Below, in pieces: positions 57,223 to 64,000 of a stretch of DNA of 64,000 nucleotides; position 1 is the first letter of the stretch; each line of letters starts with the position of its first letter. The stretch spans positions 930,001 to 994,000 of the forward strand of contig NZ_JAHVHW010000007.1 in the NCBI RefSeq assembly GCF_019802055.1, in the 5' to 3' direction. The position numbers and the translations under genes are program-made. The notes beneath the pieces were generated by a model. That model saw only the letters and a list, made by a program, of their open reading frames with translations, did no database searches and was not told the origin of the DNA. This DNA is from Ferrimonas balearica (lineage in GTDB: Bacteria > Pseudomonadota > Gammaproteobacteria > Enterobacterales > Shewanellaceae).

Positions 57223-58182
57223 ATGAATCCCGCTTTCTCCATCGCCACCTTTAACCTGTTTAATTTCGTGGAGCCGCCGTTGGCTTTCTACGACGGCGAG
57301 AACATCTACGACGCTCAGCAATGGCGGCAAAAATGCGACTGGACCGAAGCGCGGCTGGAGGAGATGGCGGCGGATATTGTCGGTTTTCAGGAGGTGTTCA
57401 GCCCACAGCCTCTGGCGGCGATCTGTGAGCGCCAGGGCTTGATTCACTGGGCACTGGCTGAGGGAATGCCGGAGCGGGATTATGTTCGTCGCAAGCCCCG
57501 GGTCGCCTTGGCCAGTCGCTATCCCATTCTGTCTGTCGATACGGTGGCCCCCTGCCCGCAACTGGCGCAGGCGCTGGGGTTATCGGGCGACTTTGCCTTT
57601 TCCCGTTTACCCCTCAAGGCCCGCCTTCGCATTGAGGGTTTTTCCGATCTTCGCGTCGTGGTAGTGCACCTGAAGAGCCCCCGTCCGGCCTGGGAGGCCG
57701 GGGAGCATCTTTTGGTCCCCGATGAGGCTATCAATGCGCTGATTGCACAGCCCGTATTGGGGCGATGGGGCTCGGCGCTGCAGCGCAGTGCCGAAGCGGC
57801 AATGCTCTATCTGGATATTCTCCGTGACCAGATGGTGGAACCCCTGCCGACGGTACTGCTGGGCGATCTCAACGGCGATCTTGGCAGCGATCTGCTCACG
57901 CCACTTCTGGCTGGGGAACGGGAAGCGTTGCAGCTGTGGGATGCGCACGATCTGGCGCTCTACCAAGGGGATCGCGACCCGACCCATTACTGGGGAGGGC
58001 GGGGTAGTGTGCTGGATCATGTCATGCTTTCAGCCCACTTCAATGCGGGCTTTGGCCAGAGTCTGGCACAGGTGGATGAGGTGGTGGTTTGGGACCGTCA
58101 CCTGCGCTTTAATGACGCGACGCTCGACCGGATGGGATCGGACCATGCACCGGTTCAGGCCAGGGTTTCGGTGCGCAGTTAA
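57223..58182 (+). CDS. Endonuclease/exonuclease/phosphatase-fold protein
   Basis: A 319-residue EEP-superfamily protein. Motifs in order: FSIATFNLFNF (metal Asn), DIVGFQEVF (metal Glu), VVHLKSPRP, LLGDLNGDLGSD (catalytic DxN), SVLDHVMLS and GSDHAPVQARV (catalytic Asp-His). This family includes DNases, phosphodiesterases and sphingomyelinases; no signal peptide is apparent, so a cytoplasmic nuclease or phosphatase is more likely. The substrate cannot be read. The ribosome site is weak. Confidence 0.88.
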   Translation: MNPAFSIATFNLFNFVEPPLAFYDGENIYDAQQWRQKCDWTEARLEEMAADIVGFQEVFSPQPLAAICERQGLIHWALAEGMPERDYVRRKPRVALASRYPILSVDTVAPCPQLAQALGLSGDFAFSRLPLKARLRIEGFSDLRVVVVHLKSPRPAWEAGEHLLVPDEAINALIAQPVLGRWGSALQRSAEAAMLYLDILRDQMVEPLPTVLLGDLNGDLGSDLLTPLLAGEREALQLWDAHDLALYQGDRDPTHYWGGRGSVLDHVMLSAHFNAGFGQSLAQVDEVVVWDRHLRFNDATLDRMGSDHAPVQARVSVRS

Positions 58183-58351
58183 CCGGAACCGAAACTCCTT
58201 ACCCACCTTTGTGTCAGATTGCTAGCGCCTTATCAGTTGGCTCAAAGCACACTGAGAGAGGGGTCACAAGGCCGAATGTCACTTATTGTTACACTGTGAT
58301 ACGCCGGGATATACCCAAGGCGTTAACACACAGATAACAAGAACTGCCATC

Positions 58352-59617
58352 ATGGTGAACCTCAGTAAGTCGCTCGACTATGATACTCAAGCCGGATCAC
58401 TTATCGACAAGCGCACCGGCGATAGCATTCCTTTAACCTTCTCTGAAGCGGCGGTGTTGTCCGAGTTGCTAAAACATCGGGATGACATCTGCTCCAAAGA
58501 GGCTCTGCTTGAAGCCGGGTGGCCCGATCGCGTGGTCGCGGCGTCCTCCTTGCTGCAGTGCATCAGCTTGCTTCGTAAGAAGCTTCAGCCCTATCCCGAG
58601 ATTGAACTGAAAACCCTGGCGCGCCGTGGTTATCAGCTAACGATCCGAGAGCTTGATAGCGAAGAGGGCGGTGAACAAAGCCCGATTCGTAACTGGCGCC
58701 CCCTGCTGGTAACGCTGGTTGCCATGGTTTCGATCTCTGGCTTGCTCGGCTGGTACGTCGGGGATTACCACAAGATGCTCCAAACCAGCCAGGTGTGGAG
58801 TGGCAGCATTACCAAGAGCCTGACCATCGGCAGTGCTCGAGGCGCTCTGCAGATCCTGACTCGTGATGACCAGGATAAGCCCCGTTCCACCAGTTGGCAG
58901 CGCCACTTTATTGAGACCGCAATTCCGCATCAGCACTTTAATCAGTTCAAAGCGTTTGGCCTGACCAGCGACTATGGGCACTCCCTGGCACTCTGTCCCG
59001 AGTTTCATCAGGGCGGGTGTTCCGGAAAGGGCCTGTTGAACATTACGTTCCCCGCGAATGAGAAGGTGAGTCTGAACCTCCCAGAGTTTCTTGCGCAAGC
59101 CGAGTTGATGGAGGAGCGGATCCGCTACAACCGGATTCAGTTGCCCAAGGCGCCGGAGTATCACGGCGAGGGGAAACTGGTGGAGGAGATCTACCAGGGC
59201 GACATCTATTATCCCGCCAACAATCGCTTGTTGATCCGAACTGATCACGCGCTCTCTCTGGTGTACCAGGACGCCAACAGCGGTGTACTGTCAGCCAGCT
59301 ACTGCGTCACCGATGAGGATTGCATCACCTCCCCCATCAAGTACCGGATTGAGGGCCGCTTTAAGCGATACGAAAGGACCATGGGTTCTGACCGGTTCGA
59401 GGTGTTCCAGGTTGAGGTGACCCGCAAGAACCTGTTTACCCCGGAGCATGTCAGCCCCTCAGCGCTGGTCTTCTACCGTGAACTGCGCCGCCAGAGCCTG
59501 AGTAAAGACCCGATCTACTTCTATCGCCTGCACAGTGATAGCGAGTCCGGACTGTGGATTCTGCCCTATATGGGCAATACGGTGGCGTGGATGCCACGCA
59601 GTGAACTGAAGATGTAA
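58352..59617 (+). CDS. ToxR-like membrane-bound winged-helix regulator
   Basis: A 421-residue regulator: winged helix at residues 1-98 (LTFSEAAVLSELLKHRDDICSKEALLEAGWP and the KTLARRGYQLTI wing), one transmembrane helix (about 117-135) and a 285-residue periplasmic domain with no TPRs. The periplasmic part has two close Cys pairs, CPEFHQGGC (215/223) and CVTDEDC (about 321/328), suggestive of redox or fold-locking disulfides as in ToxR. I start at the ATG at 58352; the open frame upstream has no homology. No ToxS-like partner is adjacent. Targets unknown. Confidence 0.86.
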   Translation: MVNLSKSLDYDTQAGSLIDKRTGDSIPLTFSEAAVLSELLKHRDDICSKEALLEAGWPDRVVAASSLLQCISLLRKKLQPYPEIELKTLARRGYQLTIRELDSEEGGEQSPIRNWRPLLVTLVAMVSISGLLGWYVGDYHKMLQTSQVWSGSITKSLTIGSARGALQILTRDDQDKPRSTSWQRHFIETAIPHQHFNQFKAFGLTSDYGHSLALCPEFHQGGCSGKGLLNITFPANEKVSLNLPEFLAQAELMEERIRYNRIQLPKAPEYHGEGKLVEEIYQGDIYYPANNRLLIRTDHALSLVYQDANSGVLSASYCVTDEDCITSPIKYRIEGRFKRYERTMGSDRFEVFQVEVTRKNLFTPEHVSPSALVFYRELRRQSLSKDPIYFYRLHSDSESGLWILPYMGNTVAWMPRSELKM

Positions 59618-59638
59618 TCCCCGGACTGAATCCGACTG

Positions 59639-59670
59639 AAAAACGCCGCCGATTGTGCGGCGTTTTTTTG
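59639..59670 (+). terminator. Terminator after the ToxR-like gene
   Basis: Nine-bp stem (AAACGCCGC / GCGGCGTTT), seven-base loop, then TTTTG. Confidence 0.8.
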
Positions 59671-59839
59671 TGTCTGGGCATAGGGAGCCGGATAGCCTGA
59701 GTGGCACTGAGACGGTGAGCCGGAGAAGAGGGGGACGCTCAGTTAGGCGGATCGCTTCCGGTTGCTTTGGCTCGAGGCAGTGACGTTGCCACACACTCAA
59801 CCGGTCAGGGGGGTCATCAAAAACGGGGGAGGGCGCCCC

Positions 59840-59866
59840 AAAAAAGCCCCCATAAAGGGGGCAAAG
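59840..59866 (-). terminator. Terminator of the sirEFG operon
   Basis: Six-bp GC stem (GCCCCC / GGGGGC, five-base loop) with TTTTTT on the minus strand, about 20 bases after the sirG stop. Confidence 0.75.
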
Positions 59867-59884
59867 CGGAGGGATGGGGCGGCA

Positions 59885-60481
59885 TCAGCTCTTTTGCGGC
59901 TGCGCGTATTTAGCGATGAATTTGTCCAGGTAGGGGATGATCCCCTTGGCTTCCCAATCCAGATAACCGCGGACAAAGCCGACCAGGTGACCTTCACCGT
60001 CAAACAGGTAGGTGGCGGGCACCACATTCACCGGAACCGTTGCACCGATGGTGTGCTCTGGATCATAGAGGGTGGGCAGGTCGGGCAGATCCAGCTTTTC
60101 CAGCAAGGCGCGGACGTCACCGGGCAGTTCGCCCTCCTGGTCGATATTCAGAGGCACCACGGTCAAGCCCTTGCCCTGATAGTGCGTTTTCAGTGCGTCC
60201 ATTTCCGGCAACTCTTTGCGGCAAGGGCCGCACCAGGTCGCCCACAGGTTCAGCAACACCACCTGGCCGCGAAACTGGGACAGGCTGACGGGCTCACCAG
60301 CGTCATTATTGAAGGTCAAATCTGGCACTTTTCGGGCCTGAGAAAACTCGATCATGCGGGAGAGCACCATTGGCTTCTGAATGGGCTCCCCGGTGGCGTA
60401 GGCTTTTTCCAGTTGAGAGGTGGCATGAGCCGGCAGACTCAGTGACAGAGCCAGCCCAAGCGCCAAAGCGGAAATTCGCAT
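59885..60481 (-). CDS. sirG: SirG-type periplasmic thiol-disulfide reductase (TlpA/CcmG family)
   Basis: A 198-residue thioredoxin-fold protein with a signal peptide (LALGLALSLSLPAHA) and an intact redox motif WATWCGPCRKEL (about residues 77-88); the cis-proline motif is in VNVVPATYLFD. CcmG-type proteins keep apocytochrome cysteines and CcmH reduced for heme attachment. Last gene of a tight three-gene unit (three-base gap to sirF) facing an octaheme sulfite-reductase gene, the arrangement known as sirEFG in Shewanella. Confidence 0.88.
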   Translation of the reverse strand: MRISALALGLALSLSLPAHATSQLEKAYATGEPIQKPMVLSRMIEFSQARKVPDLTFNNDAGEPVSLSQFRGQVVLLNLWATWCGPCRKELPEMDALKTHYQGKGLTVVPLNIDQEGELPGDVRALLEKLDLPDLPTLYDPEHTIGATVPVNVVPATYLFDGEGHLVGFVRGYLDWEAKGIIPYLDKFIAKYAQPQKS

Positions 60482-60484
60482 TGT

Positions 60485-60862
60485 TCACTCCGATTTTGAT
60501 GGGCGGCGGGCGGCAACGAACACACCCGCAGCAAGAAGACAAAACAGGCCCACAGGACCAAACCACAGCAGCCAGGTGCTGGCTTCCAGAGCGGGCCGAT
60601 AGCGGATTTGAGGCCCATAACGGGCTTCCAGCTCTGCAATGATGGTGTCCCGACTTGCCCCCTCGATAACCCGTTCCGCGATGCGGGCTTTCAGCTCAAA
60701 GGCGATGGGGGCCTGGGATTCCTGTACCGTCAGGTTGACCGATGCCGGACAGCGTAACTCGGCGGCGATCGCCTCATATTGATGGCGCTGATTGGCGGAC
60801 ATCGGGGTTGCGGACAGAGTGAGGCTGGTCATCAGCAGCGTCAGCAGCAAAAACACTCTCAT
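60485..60862 (-). CDS. sirF: SirF-type CcmH/NrfF cytochrome maturation protein, lacking the second Cys
   Basis: A 125-residue CcmH/NrfF homologue with a signal peptide, a three-helix domain and a C-terminal membrane helix (TWLLWFGPVGLFCLLAAGVFVA). The family motif LRCxxCQNxxxxxSxAPxA is present as LRCPASVNLTVQESQAPIA: the first Cys is kept but the second is Ser and the Gln is Val, so it cannot form the usual intramolecular disulfide. CcmH proteins present the reduced apocytochrome to the heme lyase. The rest of the motif is well preserved, so this looks like a functional variant, perhaps adapted to the unusual heme site of SirA. Three-base gaps to both neighbours. Confidence 0.85.
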   Translation of the reverse strand: MRVFLLLTLLMTSLTLSATPMSANQRHQYEAIAAELRCPASVNLTVQESQAPIAFELKARIAERVIEGASRDTIIAELEARYGPQIRYRPALEASTWLLWFGPVGLFCLLAAGVFVAARRPSKSE

Positions 60863-60865
60863 GAG

Positions 60866-62734
60866 TTATTGTCCTTTTCGGCGGGGCCACAGGCAGAGCA
60901 GGCCGCCCAGCATCATCAAGGCCGCACTGAGCCACAGGCCGTTGATGCCGGGTTTGTAACTGATGCGCATCAGGTATTCGCCCTGTTCCAACTCCGGCCC
61001 CATCGACAGATAGAGATCCCCCAGCGGCTGGCGGAGCAGCGCGGATTCGGTCAGCTCAGTCATATCGTCCATATAGGTGCGGCGCTGAGGCAGCAGAGTG
61101 GCGGTCTTCACGCCAGCGTCATCTTCAACGCGGATGCGGGCCTGAGTGGCGATAAAGCCCCGGCCGTTAACGGTTTCAGTGGCCTCATACACCACGGTGT
61201 GGTCGGCGACGATTCGGCCGGTGCCCGGTCCCATACGCACCATGGCGTTCTGCTCATAATTGGAGACAGCCGTCGCCCCCAGCATTGCAATAACCAGCCC
61301 GAAGTGGGCGAGCCACATTCCGACCTGACGAGGCTGACTCAGAAGATGGGGAGCCTGAATCAGCCTGACCACCAGGGTGATCAGCAGCGCCAGCGCGGTA
61401 AAGGCACCGGCACTGACCCACATCCATTTGTCGGTGGGCCAGGCCACCAGAATGGCCGCCGTCGCGATGGTGCTGGCGACCACCACTAGAGTGGGAATAA
61501 GCCAGCCGGAACCCCGCAGCAGAGCGATGGCGGCGAGCAGTGCACAGAGGCAGGTGATCGGCACAAACAGACTGTTGAAGTAGGGGGGACCCACGGAGAT
61601 GGCGCCCAGATCCAGCATTTTGAACAGGATCGGGTAGCAGGTGCCCAGCAGTACCGCGAAAGCTGCCACCAACGTGAGCAGCGCGCCAAACAGCGTCATA
61701 CCGCTGCGCCCCGCCAGGGGTGCTGGTTGACTGTCCGGCGTGCCGCGCCAGGCGATGATCAATAGTGCCGGACCTACGGTGGACAGTAACAAGCTAAGGA
61801 TGGCGATGCCTCGGCTGGGATCGGAGGCAAAAGCGTGCACCGAATCGATCACACCGGAGCGCACCAAAAAGGTACCGATAAGCGCCAGCGTGTATCCGAG
61901 AATACAGAGGATCAGGCTGCTGGCAGCCAACGCCTTATGGCGCCGGTTCAGGTAAAGCAGGTGAAGCAGGGCGGTGGCCACAAGCCAGGGAATAAAGGAG
62001 GCGTTTTCCACCGGATCCCAGAACCACCATCCGCCCCAACCCAGTTCGTGGTAGGCCCACCAGGAGCCGAAAGCGTTGCCGCCGGTCAGCACGATCCAGG
62101 TCAGCAGCGTCCAGTGACGTAGCCACTGCGTCAGATCCGCAGAGTAGCGACGCTGCCAAAGGGCGGCAACGGCGCCGGCAAACAGTACGGTAAAGCCGAT
62201 ATAGCCGAGAAAGATCAGCGGGGGGTGCAGGATCAGACCGATATCCTGAAGCAAGGGGTTAAGGTCACGACCTTCAGCGGGTACATCCGGCAACAGTCTG
62301 GCAAAGGGATTTGAGGTGAGCAGAATCACCAGGTTAAATCCGGCATTGACCCCGGCCAGTATAGTGACCACGAGCCTTTGGAAGGCAGGCTCCAGGTGCT
62401 GCTTAAACGCAATGCACGCCAACGCCAATGTGATGCCCGCAGCCCAGAACAGGAATGAGCCCTCGTGACCGCCCCAAAGTGCCGCAATTTTATAGGGCCA
62501 GGCGAGTGAACTGTTGGAGTTGTTCGCTACGTAAGCAACCGAAAAGTCGTTGGTCAGGAAACTGATGGCCAGGCTGAGCACGGCAATCACGGTGCATCCC
62601 AACATCATTGCGACGCAGGTTTTCTGCATTTGCCATCGGTAAAGCGAATAGCGATTAAGCAGGGGCATCCCTAAGATCAGTATTGATAAGAAGGTGCCGA
62701 CAATAAAAGCAAAGTGCCCAATTTCCGGGATCAC
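60866..62734 (-). CDS. sirE: SirE-type heme lyase (CcmF/NrfE family)
   Basis: A 622-residue polytopic membrane protein of the CcmF/NrfE family with about 14 helices. The periplasmic heme-handling WWD motif is present (ELGWGGWWFWDPVENASFIP, about residues 230-249) with flanking His residues, and a large periplasmic domain precedes the last helix. It should join heme to cysteine pairs of c-type cytochromes; its dedicated partner is inferred to be the octaheme SirA encoded divergently. First gene of the minus-strand operon. It is somewhat shorter than CcmF (about 647). Confidence 0.92.
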   Translation of the reverse strand: MIPEIGHFAFIVGTFLSILILGMPLLNRYSLYRWQMQKTCVAMMLGCTVIAVLSLAISFLTNDFSVAYVANNSNSSLAWPYKIAALWGGHEGSFLFWAAGITLALACIAFKQHLEPAFQRLVVTILAGVNAGFNLVILLTSNPFARLLPDVPAEGRDLNPLLQDIGLILHPPLIFLGYIGFTVLFAGAVAALWQRRYSADLTQWLRHWTLLTWIVLTGGNAFGSWWAYHELGWGGWWFWDPVENASFIPWLVATALLHLLYLNRRHKALAASSLILCILGYTLALIGTFLVRSGVIDSVHAFASDPSRGIAILSLLLSTVGPALLIIAWRGTPDSQPAPLAGRSGMTLFGALLTLVAAFAVLLGTCYPILFKMLDLGAISVGPPYFNSLFVPITCLCALLAAIALLRGSGWLIPTLVVVASTIATAAILVAWPTDKWMWVSAGAFTALALLITLVVRLIQAPHLLSQPRQVGMWLAHFGLVIAMLGATAVSNYEQNAMVRMGPGTGRIVADHTVVYEATETVNGRGFIATQARIRVEDDAGVKTATLLPQRRTYMDDMTELTESALLRQPLGDLYLSMGPELEQGEYLMRISYKPGINGLWLSAALMMLGGLLCLWPRRKGQ

Positions 62735-63243
62735 AATTCACCTCGTAATCATTGGGTGAGGGTAAGTAAATAATGAAAGACCAATCGACTTAGCCTCATT
62801 ATCGATACTCACTTTATCACTCCAAACCACTATCAAGACCTTCCTCTTCGGCAAAGTGTGAAGCGCCTCCCTCAAAAATAAGTGCGCAAAAAATGGGCGA
62901 AAAAGTAAAAAGTATTCACTACTTGATGTTCTCAATATTGCAACCCCATTCGATTAAAGAAGCTGCAACAATTAGCCTTTATCAGGGCTAAAAACGCCCC
63001 GTTTTAGGTCTGATTAAACCTAACGAATAGTTAGTTAGGGTGTTGTAATTAAAGGCTATTAGCTGCCATTTGGTGATGGGTGGTCCTTTGAGAACCCAAG
63101 GGAAAGCAAAATGTGACACAAGTTGGGTAATTTTGTGTTTTCTCGGTGTTTCAATAATTTCACCTTCCCGAGACAAGCCATGGGAACCGTAGATTTCATA
63201 CGGGGCAAAGTCCGGGAGGGAAAAAAGAAATTAGGAGATGTTG
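62735..63243. promoter_or_regulatory. Divergent control region, sirEFG / sirA
   Basis: 509 bases of AT-rich DNA with no gene. It holds several dyads: TTAGCC...GGCTAA (62972-62991), CTAAAA...TTTTAG (62988-63007) and CCTAAC...GTTAGG (63019-63039), the last overlapping a direct GTTAG repeat. I found no convincing CRP or FNR consensus; a TTGATGTTCTCAA at about 62924 is one base short of an FNR box. Confidence 0.5.
63019..63039. promoter_or_regulatory. Inverted repeat CCTAAC-N9-GTTAGG
   Basis: Six-base perfect arms in the sirE/sirA control region, about 205 bases before the sirA ATG. An operator role is inference. Confidence 0.35.
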
Positions 63244-64000
63244 ATGAATACCTGGAAACTCCGGGCGACCGTTGCGGCCGTCATTGCCACCACCAGTGTA
63301 GCTGCCTACGCTGGTGATGCGGCAAAAGGTCCCAACCCGAAAATGTCGCCGCAAGCTCAATTGATTTTTGACAACCCCGATGGCACCGAAGCGGTGAAAG
63401 GGGTTAAAACCCTCCACGATTATATCGTTGACGAAAAAGAACTGTTCGATTTCCTCTTCGAAAATCACCCGATCTTCAAGACCTACGGTCCGGAAGGACG
63501 GATGCTGGGTAAACCGCACATCAGTGACCGCGGTGAAGAGTATCTGCATACCGGTAACTCAGAAGAGTACAGCGGTGTCGTGGGGCGTCCCTCGGCTGTC
63601 CAGTACCGTCTGGGCGCCAAGTCCATCCTGGATTACCCCAACAAGTTTGTTGGTCCCGAAAAATGCGGTGAGTGTCACGCGGTGCAGTATGAGAAGTGGA
63701 AGCGCTCTCGTCACGCCAACACCATCCGTTTCCCGGAGCACGTGGTTGAAGCACCGAACGGCGACCTGAACGCCGGCCTGTATGGCACCAAGGCCTCCAT
63801 TCTGCCGATGGGGATCACCGAGGACGCCATCTACGCCGTTGTGGGAACACCCCGCACCAAGTACGGCTTCATCGACCCCTACCTGGTTCGTGGTTCCTAC
63901 CATATCGTTGACGGTCTGTTGAAAGACGGCACCGGTACCCTGGTGGCCGGTGGTAACCAGTTCTCCCGGGTTTGGGCCGACTGGCTGACGCCGGAGATGG
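63244..64000 (+). CDS. sirA: SirA/MccA-type octaheme sulfite reductase, N-terminal part
   Basis: The gene runs off the window; 252 residues are visible. A signal peptide ([18 protein letters not shown]) is followed by a Shewanella SirA / Wolinella MccA-like sequence: [20 protein letters not shown], then the first heme motif CGECH (about residues 141-145) and [10 protein letters not shown]. These enzymes reduce sulfite to sulfide in the periplasm using eight c-type hemes, one attached through an unusual CX15CH-type site that needs its own heme lyase; only one heme motif lies in this part. AGGAG is seven bases before the ATG. Divergent from sirEFG. Confidence 0.9.
   Translation, partial: MNTWKLRATVAAVIATTSVAAYAGDAAKGPNPKMSPQAQLIFDNPDGTEAVKGVKTLHDYIVDEKELFDFLFENHPIFKTYGPEGRMLGKPHISDRGEEYLHTGNSEEYSGVVGRPSAVQYRLGAKSILDYPNKFVGPEKCGECHAVQYEKWKRSRHANTIRFPEHVVEAPNGDLNAGLYGTKASILPMGITEDAIYAVVGTPRTKYGFIDPYLVRGSYHIVDGLLKDGTGTLVAGGNQFSRVWADWLTPEM

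Overview
The window looks like chromosome from a marine, respiratory gammaproteobacterium of the Alteromonadales, most like Ferrimonas or a Shewanella relative. The evidence is close E. coli-type housekeeping proteins (RlmI, CmoM, YajD, YfcE, Acs, TopB, PdxY), an acs/crbS acetate-switch pair, many ToxR/CadC-type membrane regulators, and a sirA-sirEFG sulfite-respiration locus (octaheme cytochrome plus dedicated heme lyase) at the right end. Base composition is fairly GC-rich, with two visibly AT-rich patches (about 21.4-22.7 kb and 44.0-49.1 kb). No rRNA, tRNA, CRISPR array or insertion sequence was recognised. The genus is inference.

Layout. 0-10.3 kb: end of an M48 peptidase, a LytTR regulator, dihydroorotase, an M23 peptidase, a MalY/PatB-type lyase, YecM and YfcE, a retropepsin-like protein, a cold-shock protein, rlmI and cmoM. 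10.4-15.9 kb: a compact three-gene SMC complex of the MukBEF/MksBEF/Wadjet superfamily, transcribed in the order ATPase, MukE-like, MukF-like. 16.2-21.3 kb: MepM-like endopeptidase, a CadC-like regulator, a membrane protein with a flavinylation-like motif, and yajD. 21.3-23.2 kb: an AT-rich accessory patch with a secreted repeat protein, a broken second copy of the yajD 3' end, and a 39-residue Gly/Pro-rich small gene. 23.3-31.4 kb: EamA transporter, lipoprotein, GNAT acetyltransferase, acs and the divergent crbS-type hybrid kinase. 31.4-37.0 kb: an OmpA-like porin translationally coupled to a 1497-residue lipoprotein built of about 16 Ig-like repeats. 37.7-44.0 kb: a CzcCBA-type metal efflux operon led by a His-rich small protein. 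44.0-48.7 kb: a four-gene phosphorelay (HPt, REC-EAL, response regulator, hybrid kinase). 49-54.9 kb: hydrolase, pirin, LysR/VOC pair, topB. 54.9-55.3 kb: three tandem ~167-bp units on the minus strand, each ending in a Rho-independent terminator, read here as a small-RNA array. 55.4-59.6 kb: sixA, pdxY, an EEP-family protein, a ToxR-like regulator. 59.9-64.0 kb: sirG, sirF, sirE (minus) and the start of sirA (plus).

How genes work together. The acs/GNAT/crbS block is consistent with acetate scavenging under two-component control, possibly with acetylation control. SirEFG should attach heme to the octaheme sulfite reductase SirA; the SirF here lacks the second cysteine of the usual LRCxxC motif. 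The HPt/REC-EAL/RR/kinase operon should couple an envelope signal to both transcription and c-di-GMP breakdown. The most novel-looking items are the tandem small-RNA array with a conserved segment complementary to a Shine-Dalgarno plus AUG, the reversed-order MukBEF-like operon, the AT-rich insert bounded by a partial yajD duplication, and the single-Cys SirF.
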